Below, piece after piece: positions 54,399 through 64,000 of a DNA stretch of 64,000 nt. Position 1 is the stretch's first letter. Each line of letters begins with the position of its first letter. A program made the position numbers and the translations under genes. The notes under the pieces were generated by a model, which did no database searches, was not told the origin of the DNA, and saw only the letters and a program-made list of their open reading frames with translations. Source of the DNA: Croceibacterium salegens (lineage in GTDB: Bacteria; Pseudomonadota; Alphaproteobacteria; Sphingomonadales; Sphingomonadaceae); the NCBI RefSeq assembly GCF_009827435.1, contig NZ_WTYM01000058.1, positions 1-64,000 of the forward strand, in the 5' to 3' direction.

Positions 54399-55099
54399 CC
54401 GGAGATCAGCGCGTCGCCGACGGCGGCGCTCTTGCCGCGGGTGATGATGACCTGGTCGCCGGTTCTGGCGATGGCGAAGAGGCGGCTGGCGAATTCGTCG
54501 GGAACGCTGATGCAGCCGTGGCTGGCATAGCCGTTCTGGACCGAATGGCCGCCGTGGATGGCGACGCCGTCGCCGGTCAGGCGCAGGGTCCACGGCATCG
54601 GCGCGTTGCCGTACTTCTCCGAGACGTTGTGGCGTTCCTTGCCGAGGATCGGGAAGGTGCCGGTCGGGGTCGGGTATTCCTCGGTGCCGAGCAGCGCCGC
54701 GGTGGCGCCGATTTCGTAGCCGCCCCGGAACGCGCTGATGACGCGCGCGTCGAGGTCGACGGTAATGACAAGCGGCCCGTCGGGCACGCCGGTGTCGTCC
54801 CAGAACCACTCGCCGTACTTGATCGGGCCGCTGATCGGCAGCACGCGCTTGATGACGAAGGGGTTGTCCTGAACCAGTGCGCCCGGGCTCGGCTGGACTT
54901 CAGGCTCGGGAGCGGCGAGCGCGGCAGGCGCCCCCGTAGTGGTGTCGCCGTTATCGGCGTACAACACGTCCTCCGAGGTCAGCCAGGTCGAGGTGCCGGT
55001 ATCCTGCGCTTCGAGCGACTGCCCGGCGAAGACCGCCGCGCCCAGTGCCAGCACCACGGCGCCCGTTGCGCCCCCGATCCATTTGACTGCCCTGTCCAT
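54395..55099 (-). CDS. L,D-transpeptidase (YkuD domain)
   Basis: 234 aa. Membrane anchor or signal at the N-terminus (about 7-26), a linker, and a YkuD domain (about 105-225) with AIHGGHSVQNGYASHGCISVPDEFA, giving the catalytic SHGC(I)S motif with the His/Cys pair. It forms 3-3 cross-links or attaches proteins to peptidoglycan. The ATG at 55099 is preferred since the frame continues open far upstream only through GC-rich shadow. It converges with tilS with a 4-base overlap. Confidence 0.85.
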   Translation of the reverse strand: MDRAVKWIGGATGAVVLALGAAVFAGQSLEAQDTGTSTWLTSEDVLYADNGDTTTGAPAALAAPEPEVQPSPGALVQDNPFVIKRVLPISGPIKYGEWFWDDTGVPDGPLVITVDLDARVISAFRGGYEIGATAALLGTEEYPTPTGTFPILGKERHNVSEKYGNAPMPWTLRLTGDGVAIHGGHSVQNGYASHGCISVPDEFASRLFAIARTGDQVIITRGKSAAVGDALISG

Positions 55100-55150
55100 G
55101 CCGGTTTCCTTGCCGCATGCCCGCCGGATTGCCAGCCCGCACACGGGCGC

Positions 55151-55245
55151 GTCCCGTTGCGGGACTCGGGCGCGGCAAAGGTTAACACGAAAGATCCTCC
55201 CAGGCACGGGGAGGGGGACCGCACGCAGTGTGGTGGAGGGGACTC
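55151..55245. repeat. REP-like palindromic intergenic element
   Basis: A hairpin GTCCCG-TTG-CGGGAC (55151-55165), then CCTCCC / GGGAGG (55196-55201 and 55209-55214), then an imperfect ACCGCAC / GTGTGGT pair ending in GGAGGGG. Such strings of CCTCCCC...GGGGAGG stems between genes are typical of dispersed REP/BIME-like repeats in sphingomonads. It lies in the gap after ppc and may also slow transcription there. Only this one copy is seen in the window. Confidence 0.5.
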
Positions 55246-55311
55246 CCGGCAAGCGCCGCCGTCCCGTGAGGAGAATCCCCTTCGTCAGTCGCCTGCGGCG
55301 CCGGCCTCCTG

Positions 55312-58080
55312 TCAGCCGTGGGCGCCGAACAGGTTGGCGATGGCCCGGGTGATGCGCAGCGAGAGGCCGTAGGCGCCTTCGATCGGGTCGATGAAGCGGC
55401 TGCGCAGCGCCCCGTAGCCTTCCTCGCCGCTGTCGGGGTAGTCGCTCGGCTCGCTGACCGAGAAATCGCGCAGGCGCGGGAACTCGGTCGGAAACGTGCG
55501 CCTGAGCTGTTCGAGCGCCTCCTCGATACGCAGCGTGAAGACCATCTCCAGCACGTCGTCGCGGCTGATGTCGTTGGCGCGGCTGAAAGCCGGGATCGAG
55601 ACCGCGCAGATGAACATGTGCTGGAACAGCGCGAGGCGCAGCGCCTGGAGTACGCCGATCATCCGCCGCACGTCCTCGCGGTCCTCGCGGACGATCTCGG
55701 GCGGGATAAGCTCGTAGAGCCGGTGCAGCTTGAGCGCATCGACGCGCAGCCGGCTGGCGAGGCGCCGGAACACGCCGTTGCGGTCGTCCTTGACGAGGTA
55801 TTCGGCCAGCGCCTCGCACGGCCGGGCGAGGTGGCTCTCGGTGCCGCGATAGGGGCGGCTCGCCCAATAGGCCGAGTTGAACAGCTCGCCGAAGGCGGCG
55901 ACGGTCTTGACGCTGGCCAGCGCGTCGGCGGCACGCACCAGCCGCATCAGCTGGCGTCCGCGCGGGCTCTCGGCGAGCAGCGCTGCCAGTTCCTCGTAGT
56001 TGCCCTCCGCCGCGCTGCCGACCCCGGCGATGACGTTCACCGGGTAGCCGAGCTGCTGCAGGATGGCGTTGTGCGGGATGGCGCGGATCTGCCGCAGGCT
56101 CATCTCGCGATCGGCCGACAGGTCCGACTGGCGGCGCGAAACGCGGCTGCCGGTCGGGTTGAGCATGCCGAGCCCGAAGGCGGTGATGGCGCGGCTGTAG
56201 GTCCGGCTTTCGAGGTGCTGGCGCTGGTGGTCCTTGATCGCGCGGTAGAAGTCGAGGCTGAGGTCGGTGCGGCGGTAGAACAGGTCTGCGGGGACGTCCT
56301 TGTCGGTCTCCGCCGGGTGCAGTTCGGCTATGCGGGTCAGCGTCGCGAGCGCGAGGTCGGGAGTGGCGAACCACAGGTAACCGTCGCCGCCCTGGAAGCT
56401 GACTTCGGGTTCGAGCCTGATCCCGGCGCGGGCGAAGCGCCGCCGCGCCCATGGGCTGAGCGCCCATTCGAGCCGGTCCTGCATCCCGTTCGGGTGCGCC
56501 CCGCGGCCCATCGACTCTCCGTGGGTGTCGAATATCAGCGCGGCCACGTCGCTCAGGCCGTTGTCGGCCATCGCCTTGCTCAGCCGTCCCTGCAGTCGTT
56601 CGATGGCGAGGCTCGCGGGGATCTGCCCGACGAAGCGCCCGGCATCAGAAAAGCCGGTCTGGATCGCCACGCGGCCGCGTACCTTGGCGTAGTCCTGGTA
56701 CTCGGTCTCGGCGAGCAGCTCGTCGAGGAAACGGCCGCCGTGTTCGAGTGCGCTCTCGGTCTCGAACAGCGGCGAGATGTCGACCTTGTCCTCGATCCCG
56801 AACAGCCGGGCGAAGTACAGCGCGGCGAGCATCGTCGCCGGGTCTTCGCACTCGGCCACGAGCATGCGGATCGGCGCGTCGCCGTCGATGTGCTGGAGGA
56901 TCTGCGCCATGGCGAGGAACTGGCGGATCGCGGTCGAGCTCTCGATGGCGAGCGCGGCGAAGTTGCTGCGCAGCGGCTTCACGCTGGCGATGGCGCGGCG
57001 CAGGTGGACGATCGCGCCCTTGCTGGCGAGGTCGAGCTCGCCCTTGGGGTCGAGCCGGCGGCGGATCGCGTTGTGCAATTGCTTGGCGTTCACCCGGAAG
57101 TGGATCCAGCCCATCCCGAGTCCGTCTGCGCGCATCGCCGCGGCGAGGGTCTTGAGCGCGATGGCGCGCTCCGGTTCGGCTTCGCGCGCCTCGGCCTCGA
57201 GCTCGTCGATGAACGGCGCGAGGCTCAGGCACTTTCGCGGATCGTTGGCGGTCAGCCGGTTGGCCGCGACCGACAGCGCCGCGGGGTCGGTCAGGTCGGC
57301 GGCGAAATCGGCGGCGCGGTCGGCGGCATAGTCGGCCGCCGGGCCGAGTTCGCCGAGCAGCGGGTGCGCGGCATCGATGTCCCTGAGCGAGGCGACGTAG
57401 CGCTGCAACCGCTCGGCCTTTTCGGCGAGGCGGAAGCCGATCGAGTGGAACCACTTGATGTCGGTCCGCCCGTCCATGTCGTAGCCGACCCAGGTGGCGA
57501 AGCGGAACGGCAGCGGGGCGAGCTCGTGCCACTCGCCGGGCCAGCGCTCGCGGGCGATTTCGAGCAGGCGGCCGACGATCCGGTCGCGCGCGCCCTGCGC
57601 GTTGGCGATCGCCTTCATCGCCTCGGCATGTTCGTAGGCGAGGGTGATCTTCGGGCGCTCGGGGCAGGTGACGCAGGCGTTGCCGGAGCCGTCGGCGGCG
57701 CGCGCCGCCACCGCCTCGGTCTCCTCCGGGGCGAGCAGGAACGTCGGGTGGGCGGTGAACACCGCGTGGAGCTGCGGCACTTCCCACGCCGCGCGGAAGC
57801 GGGCGAACTCGTCGGCGTGGGTGCATTGGGCGAGCGCGGCGAGGTTGGCTTCGGGCTCGCTCGGTTCGACCAGGCGGTGGAGCCGGTCGGCGCGACGTTC
57901 GAGCGCCGCGCATTCGAGCTCGCCGATCAGCGCGGCGCAGTCGCCCAGCGTCAGCCTTCCGCTTTCCAGGTCGCGCGACAGGTCGAGCGAGAGCTGGAAC
58001 ACCGGGTTGAACAGCGGTGTCTCCTCGGTGCGTGAGTGCAGGGCCTGCAAGCGGTCGAGGAGAGCACCGACTGATGTCAT
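55312..58080 (-). CDS. ppc: Phosphoenolpyruvate carboxylase, divergent type
   Basis: 922 aa, the usual length. It carboxylates PEP to oxaloacetate. Seen are FTAHPTFLL (canonical TAHPTE, His kept, Glu replaced by Phe), WVGYDMDGRTDI, QTGFSDAGRFVGQIPASLAIERLQ in place of the canonical GYSDSAKD..A, and THGESMGRGAHP in place of HGRGGTVGRGG. C-terminal anchors RPYRGTESHLARPCEA and LRITRAIANLFGAHG are also seen. The start overlaps the glk stop by 4 bases (ATGA), tying it to the Entner-Doudoroff operon. Confidence 0.8.
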   Translation of the reverse strand: MTSVGALLDRLQALHSRTEETPLFNPVFQLSLDLSRDLESGRLTLGDCAALIGELECAALERRADRLHRLVEPSEPEANLAALAQCTHADEFARFRAAWEVPQLHAVFTAHPTFLLAPEETEAVAARAADGSGNACVTCPERPKITLAYEHAEAMKAIANAQGARDRIVGRLLEIARERWPGEWHELAPLPFRFATWVGYDMDGRTDIKWFHSIGFRLAEKAERLQRYVASLRDIDAAHPLLGELGPAADYAADRAADFAADLTDPAALSVAANRLTANDPRKCLSLAPFIDELEAEAREAEPERAIALKTLAAAMRADGLGMGWIHFRVNAKQLHNAIRRRLDPKGELDLASKGAIVHLRRAIASVKPLRSNFAALAIESSTAIRQFLAMAQILQHIDGDAPIRMLVAECEDPATMLAALYFARLFGIEDKVDISPLFETESALEHGGRFLDELLAETEYQDYAKVRGRVAIQTGFSDAGRFVGQIPASLAIERLQGRLSKAMADNGLSDVAALIFDTHGESMGRGAHPNGMQDRLEWALSPWARRRFARAGIRLEPEVSFQGGDGYLWFATPDLALATLTRIAELHPAETDKDVPADLFYRRTDLSLDFYRAIKDHQRQHLESRTYSRAITAFGLGMLNPTGSRVSRRQSDLSADREMSLRQIRAIPHNAILQQLGYPVNVIAGVGSAAEGNYEELAALLAESPRGRQLMRLVRAADALASVKTVAAFGELFNSAYWASRPYRGTESHLARPCEALAEYLVKDDRNGVFRRLASRLRVDALKLHRLYELIPPEIVREDREDVRRMIGVLQALRLALFQHMFICAVSIPAFSRANDISRDDVLEMVFTLRIEEALEQLRRTFPTEFPRLRDFSVSEPSDYPDSGEEGYGALRSRFIDPIEGAYGLSLRITRAIANLFGAHG

Positions 58081-59053
58081 GGCATATGCTCGTTGGCAAA
58101 GGCGGCCGCCGCTCCGTAGAGCCCCGGCTGCGGGTGGACGATGAGCTTGACGGGTATGGTCGCCATCAGCCCGGCAAAGCGGCCCTTGGCGATGAAGCGC
58201 TCGGCGAAGCCCGAGGTCAGCAGGGTCTCGCGAATGCGGAAGCCGAGCCCCCCGGCAATGACGACGCCCGCAAACCCGCCTTGCGCCAGCGCGACGTCGC
58301 CCGCGGTGGCGCCGAGCGCGAGGCAGAAGCGGTCGACCGCCGCGGCCGCGAGGCTGTCGCTGCCGTCGAGCCCGCGGGTCCAGATCGCCACGTCGTCGTC
58401 CGAGGTGACCGCGCGGCCCTCCATCGCGGCGAGCGTTTCGTAGATGTCGACGATCGCCGGGCCGGAGACCACGCGTTCAACTGAGACACGGTTGTGGCGC
58501 TTGCGCAGCCGGGCGAGGATCGCGTCCTCGATGCTGTCGAGCGGGGGGAAATCTGTGTGCCCGCCTTCGGTCGCCTGCACGTGGTACTTGCCCGCCGCGA
58601 CATCGCGCCACAGGTGGGCGACGCCGAGCCCGGTGCCGGGGCCGAGCACGCTGATCGTGCCTCTGGGGCCGAGCGGCTGGTCGGGACCGGTGAGGTGGAT
58701 GAACTGGCTTTCGTCGGCGCGGGCCACGGCGTGCGCGACGGCCTCGAAATCGTTGACCAGCGTGTGCCGCGTCGCGCCGAGCTTGGGCTCGATTTGCGCC
58801 GGGCGGATGATCCACGGATTGTTGGTGAAGCGGATGACCTCGCCCCCGACCGGCCCGGCGATGGCCATCGCGACGTTCGGCGGCAAGGAGCCGCCCCTGC
58901 GCTCGCGGAAATCCTCCCACGCGGTCTGGAAGCTGGCGTGGTCCTCGGTGTGCAGCGTCTCGGGTTCGCCAAGCGTTATCGTGCCGTCGGCGGCGATGGT
59001 GGCGATGGCGAAGCGCGCGTGGGTCCCGCCGATGTCGACGACAACGAGTTCCG

Positions 59054-59057
<4 letters not shown>
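58077..59057 (-). CDS. glk: Glucokinase
   Basis: 326 aa. ASKHA sugar kinase of the Glk (non-ROK) family: [75 protein letters not shown] and [11 protein letters not shown]. It phosphorylates glucose with ATP. The GTG at 59057 overlaps edd's stop by 4 bases; the frame is open far upstream only as shadow of edd. Confidence 0.92.
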
Positions 59058-60851
<1,794 letters not shown>

Positions 60852-60859
<8 letters not shown>

Positions 60860-62282
60860 TCCACGTCACCCCGTCGCGCTCGGCCAGGGCGATCGCGGCG
60901 CTCGGACCCCACGAACCGGCGGAATAGGTCTTGGGCTCGAGCTTCTCGCTGGCCCACAGCGCGCGGATCGCATCGATCCAGCGCCACTGCGCCTCGACCT
61001 CGTCGCGGCGGACGAACAGCGTCTGGTCGCCCTCGATCAGGTCGAGCAGCAGGCGTTCGTAGGCGATGCGCCGCTCCTTGCCGGAAAAGGCGTCGGGCAT
61101 GGCGATGTTGAGCGGTACCGAGCGCAGCGTCATCCCGTCGCGGTCGAGACCGGGGACCTTGGCCATCAGCGACAGGGTGATATTCTCTTCGGGCTGGATG
61201 CCGATGACCAGCCGGTTGGGCTGCATCTTGGCTCCGGCGAAGATCGAATGCGGCACGCACTTGAACTGCACCACGATCTCGGTGACGCGCTTGGGCAGGC
61301 GCTTGCCCGTGCGCAGGTAGAACGGCGTGCCGCGCCAGCGCCAGTTGTCGACGTGGGCCTTGAGCGCGACGAAGGTCTCGGTGTCCGACGGCTTGCCCAG
61401 TTCCTCGTCGTAGCCGGGCACGATCTCGCCGGACGAGGCGCCGCCGCGATACTGGCCGGTGACGGATTCGCCGGACTCGACCGGGCGCATGGCGCGCAGC
61501 ACCTTGACCTTCTCGTCGCGCACCTCGTCGGGGCTGAGGCCGCTGGGCGGCTCCATCGCCACCAGCGCGAGGAGCTGGAGCATGTGGTTCTGGACCATGT
61601 CGCGCAGCGCGCCCGAACCGTCGTAGTACCCGGCCCGGTCCTCCAGCCCCACGGTCTCGGCCACGGTGATCTGCACGTCCTCGATATGGCGTGCGTTCCA
61701 CAGCGGTTCGAACAGCACGTTGGCGAAGCGCAGCGCGATGAGGTTCTGCACCGTCTCCTTGCCGAGGTAGTGGTCGATGCGGAAGATGCGGTCTTCGGGA
61801 AAGGCCGCGGCGACCGCGTCGTTGATCTCGCAGCTAGAGGCGAGATCGGTGCCGAGCGGCTTTTCGAGCCCGATGCGGGTGTCGCCGCTGGTCAGCCCGA
61901 CGCGGCTCAGCCCGGCGATGGTGGTCTCGAACAGGCTCGGCGCGGTCGACAGGAAGATCGCCAGCTTGCGGTCCTTCCCGACCTTGGCGGCGAGATCGTC
62001 GAACCCCTTGTCCGCGGTCACGTCGAGCGGCTGGTAGGACAAGCGGTTGAGGAAGTCGGCCATCGACCCACGGCGTTGCGGGGGCAAGAACTTCTCGAGA
62101 GCCTCGCGCGCAAAGCTTCGAAAGTCGTGGTCGCTCATCTCGGAGCGGGCGGTGCCGACGATCCGCAGGTCCTCGTCGAGCAGCTTGTCGTGATCGAGCG
62201 CGGCGAGCGAGGGAAGCAGCATGCGTCGGGCGAGGTCGCCCGTGGCACCGAAAAGTACCAGAGTGTCGGCGGTAAACGTCAT
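60852..62282 (-). CDS. zwf: Glucose-6-phosphate 1-dehydrogenase
   Basis: 476 aa. NADP loop [19 protein letters not shown], active site [29 protein letters not shown]-type segment [35 protein letters not shown] and [10 protein letters not shown]. It oxidises G6P to 6-phosphogluconolactone. It is the first gene of zwf-edd-glk-ppc; no 6-phosphogluconolactonase gene is inside. The ATG at 62282 follows GAAGGG; a frame start 36 bases earlier is less likely. Confidence 0.95.
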
Positions 62283-62388
62283 CGCTGCCCTTCTTTTCCC
62301 TGCCCCACCATGCTGCACCGCACCATCGCATCCCGCAAGGGGTAATATCCCGATTGCGGGCGGCGCGTTAGCATGCTTGTGAACGTTC

Positions 62389-63186
62389 TCAAACTATTTC
62401 GACCGCAACTTTCTTGTTCCCGAACTTCGCTTCCCCGAACACGGTCATGAAGCTGACGTCGGCGGCGTCGCGGCCGACGCCGATCTTAACCGTCGCGGCC
62501 GGATCGGCCATCCCGGTGGCGTCGATCAGGTGCCAGGCGCCACCGTGCTCGATCGTCGGGTCGGCAAGGAAGACTTCGGCCAAAGCATGGAAATCCTGCG
62601 GTTTCACACCCGGCGCATAGGCGCTGACGTAGCGCGCGGGAATAGCCGATGCGCGGGCCAGCGCGATCAGCACGTGGGCGTAGTCGCGGCACACTCCGCG
62701 CCGTTCGACAAAGCTGTCGAGCGCGGTGGTCCCGCTATTGCTCGAGCCGAGGGCATAGGTGAAGTTCTCCGCGATCCAGTCGCGGATCGTCGCGATACGC
62801 GCGCCGCCGCTCGTACCCTCGAACCGCGTGTGGACGAACGACTGGAACCTTTCGGCCTGGCAATAGCGCGAGGCGAGTAGGTACTCGACCGCCTCGCCCG
62901 GTAGGTCGTGCGGTTCGAGCGGGGTGAGCGACTCGATCTCGGGCAGCAGCCGGTCGACTTCGACGGTGGCCGAATAGTCGACGAGGAACGTTCCATGCGC
63001 GCGCATCCACAGCCGCTCGCCGATGGAATCGTGGGCCGGAACGCGCGCGAGGTCATCGGCGTCGCTCATCTGGCAGCTGCTGGAGAGGATTTGCTGTTCG
63101 GGGATCGCCGCCGCTTCGAAATGAAGGAGGACGTCGCTCGCTTCGGCAAGGTCGAAGGAGAAACTCGCTTGTACTGAGATGGGCAT
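62389..63186 (-). CDS. Transglutaminase-like cysteine peptidase family protein
   Basis: 265 aa. An N-terminal beta part (1-120) is followed by a transglutaminase-like core with catalytic Cys in RRGVCRDYAHVLIALARA, His in PQDFHALAEVFL, and Asp in HLIDATG. It may be a peptidase or amidase. The ATG at 63186 is chosen over a TTG 12 bases earlier. It lies upstream of zwf on the same strand, 106 bases away. Confidence 0.8.
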   Translation of the reverse strand: MPISVQASFSFDLAEASDVLLHFEAAAIPEQQILSSSCQMSDADDLARVPAHDSIGERLWMRAHGTFLVDYSATVEVDRLLPEIESLTPLEPHDLPGEAVEYLLASRYCQAERFQSFVHTRFEGTSGGARIATIRDWIAENFTYALGSSNSGTTALDSFVERRGVCRDYAHVLIALARASAIPARYVSAYAPGVKPQDFHALAEVFLADPTIEHGGAWHLIDATGMADPAATVKIGVGRDAADVSFMTVFGEAKFGNKKVAVEIV

Positions 63187-63237
63187 ATGCTGCCCCAATG
63201 AACGCGGGGGCCGCCCGTTCCTAGCGGAATTTCGGCG

Positions 63238-63654
63238 TCAATCGCCCATTGCGTGGCAGACCACGTAACGGCGGTGCGCATCGGCGCGGTGTTCCGCGAG
63301 ATAGACGCCCTGCCAGGTGCCGAGCAGCATCTTTCCATCGGCGAACGGGACCGTCAGCGAATTGCCCGTCAGCATCGACTTGATGTGCGCCGGCATGTCG
63401 TCGCTGCCCTCGCTGTCGTGCTCGTAATAGTCGCCCTCGGGCGCGGCCATGTCGAGCCAGCGCAGGATGTCGCGGCGCACCGCGGGGGCGGCGTTTTCGT
63501 TTATCAGCAGGCTGGCGCTGGTGTGCTGGCAGAACAGCGTCACTGTGCCCATCTGGATGTCGCAGGCGCGCAGCCAGGAGTGGATATCCGGCGTGACGTC
63601 GAGCAGGCCCTGCCCGTCGGTCTGGAACGTGAGGATGGCGTGTGCCTGGCGCAT
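63238..63654 (-). CDS. YjbQ family protein (secondary thiamine-phosphate synthase-like)
   Basis: 138 aa. The UPF0047/YjbQ signature is LFCQHTSASLLINENA, HDSEGSDDMPAHIKSMLTGNSLTVP and LLGTWQGVYLAEHR, a small single-domain family with weak thiamine-phosphate synthase activity in E. coli YjbQ. The start at 63654 fits the usual length. Likely a transcript shared with the downstream transglutaminase-like gene. Confidence 0.88.
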   Translation of the reverse strand: MRQAHAILTFQTDGQGLLDVTPDIHSWLRACDIQMGTVTLFCQHTSASLLINENAAPAVRRDILRWLDMAAPEGDYYEHDSEGSDDMPAHIKSMLTGNSLTVPFADGKMLLGTWQGVYLAEHRADAHRRYVVCHAMGD

Positions 63655-63661
63655 CGGAATC

Positions 63662-64000
63662 CTATAGCGGCGAAGAGTTAACGGATGCTCCAGCAGCTCC
63701 GCGGTCGGTTCGGCGGCCGACGGTCCAGCCGACCAGCGCCCAGAGGGCGGCGGTGACGGCGCCCGCCACGGCCGCCGCGGCGCTGCTGGCGAGGGCGGTG
63801 ATCGCCGCGCTCGACCAGGCGCCAACGAGGTCGCCGGTGCGGTAGACCACGGTGTCGATCACGTTCTTGGCCTTGTATTTCTCCTCCACCCCGACCGAGG
63901 CGAAGACCATTTCGCGGCCCGGACGGGCGAAGGCATATTCCCCCACGCGCCGCACGATCATCACCGCGACGAAGACAGGGAAGGTCGCGGCGAAGGTCAG
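63662..64000 (-). CDS. C-terminal end of an NTP/NDP-exchange-type (MFS-like) permease, truncated by the window
   Basis: Only the last about 112 residues are inside the window; the start lies beyond base 64000. RRVGEYAFARPGREMVFASVGVEEKYKAKNVIDTVVYRTGDLVGAW is the characteristic loop of Npt1/Npt2 (TlcC)-like exchangers, followed by one or two hydrophobic helices and a basic tail. In free-living alphaproteobacteria such proteins are usually annotated MFS transporters of unknown substrate. Confidence 0.75.
   Translation of the reverse strand: MTFAATFPVFVAVMIVRRVGEYAFARPGREMVFASVGVEEKYKAKNVIDTVVYRTGDLVGAWSSAAITALASSAAAAVAGAVTAALWALVGWTVGRRTDRGAAGASVNSSPL

Noticed and set aside
55318-58035. 905-codon plus-strand frame opposite ppc
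   Set aside because: High GC keeps antisense frames open; its sequence is repetitive Arg/Glu/Gly-rich with no fold, while the minus strand encodes PEP carboxylase.

Overview
The window looks like the chromosome of an alphaproteobacterium of the order Sphingomonadales, probably Erythrobacteraceae-like (inference from gene content). The reasons are high GC, an Entner-Doudoroff operon (zwf-edd-glk), RcdA/DUF1465, two YdcH/DUF465 proteins, a RodZ-type HTH protein, PtsP, an M10 serralysin and typical sphingomonad transporters. No rRNA, tRNA or CRISPR array was found.

Layout. 1-560: decayed IS6-family transposase. 853-10851: sugar-acid locus. A leftward operon (IlvD/Edd dehydratase, FAH-family protein, Gfo/Idh/MocA dehydrogenase, GntR/FadR regulator, aldose epimerase) diverges from a rightward one (FucP-like permease, KDGal kinase, KDPGal aldolase, secreted GH51 arabinofuranosidase). 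Together they suggest uptake and oxidative breakdown of D-galactose and/or L-arabinose released from arabinan-type polymers. 10852-18074: an island of visibly lower GC carrying a PP2C phosphatase, a transmembrane Ser/Thr kinase, a SLOG-domain multi-TM protein and a TIR-FHA fusion. This is the best candidate for an undescribed signalling or defence system. 18075-20537: modCBA molybdate transporter with a divergent ModE-like gene and a ModE-type operator between them.

20518-29494: an aldehyde dehydrogenase, a Zn-dependent alcohol dehydrogenase, a sulfite-oxidase-fold Moco enzyme, and a catabolic cluster (SDR, two cupin dioxygenase-like proteins, MFS, two VOC proteins, class II aldolase) of unknown substrate. 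29491-36320: a putative zinc ribbon, an orphan 2Fe-2S hydroxylase subunit, a TonB-dependent siderophore receptor with Fur-like repeats, ArsC-like reductase, methyltransferase, membrane protein, LipB, lipoprotein and CoA-ester lyase. 36382-42357: EamA and MFS transporters, DUF885 lipoprotein and serralysin with terminator.

42400-54398: core genes nadA, tandem membrane paralogs, DUF4230, MBL hydrolase, glpK, rcdA, DUF465 pair, ptsP, RodZ-like HTH protein, cpoB and tilS. 54395-62282: L,D-transpeptidase and the overlapping leftward operon zwf-edd-glk-ppc, which joins Entner-Doudoroff entry to anaplerotic PEP carboxylation. 62389-64000: transglutaminase-like protein, YjbQ-family protein and the 3' end of an exchanger-type permease that runs off the window.

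Functions were assigned by reading motifs and context; no database search was run. Starts were moved to the codon best supported by a Shine-Dalgarno sequence or by overlap with a neighbour.
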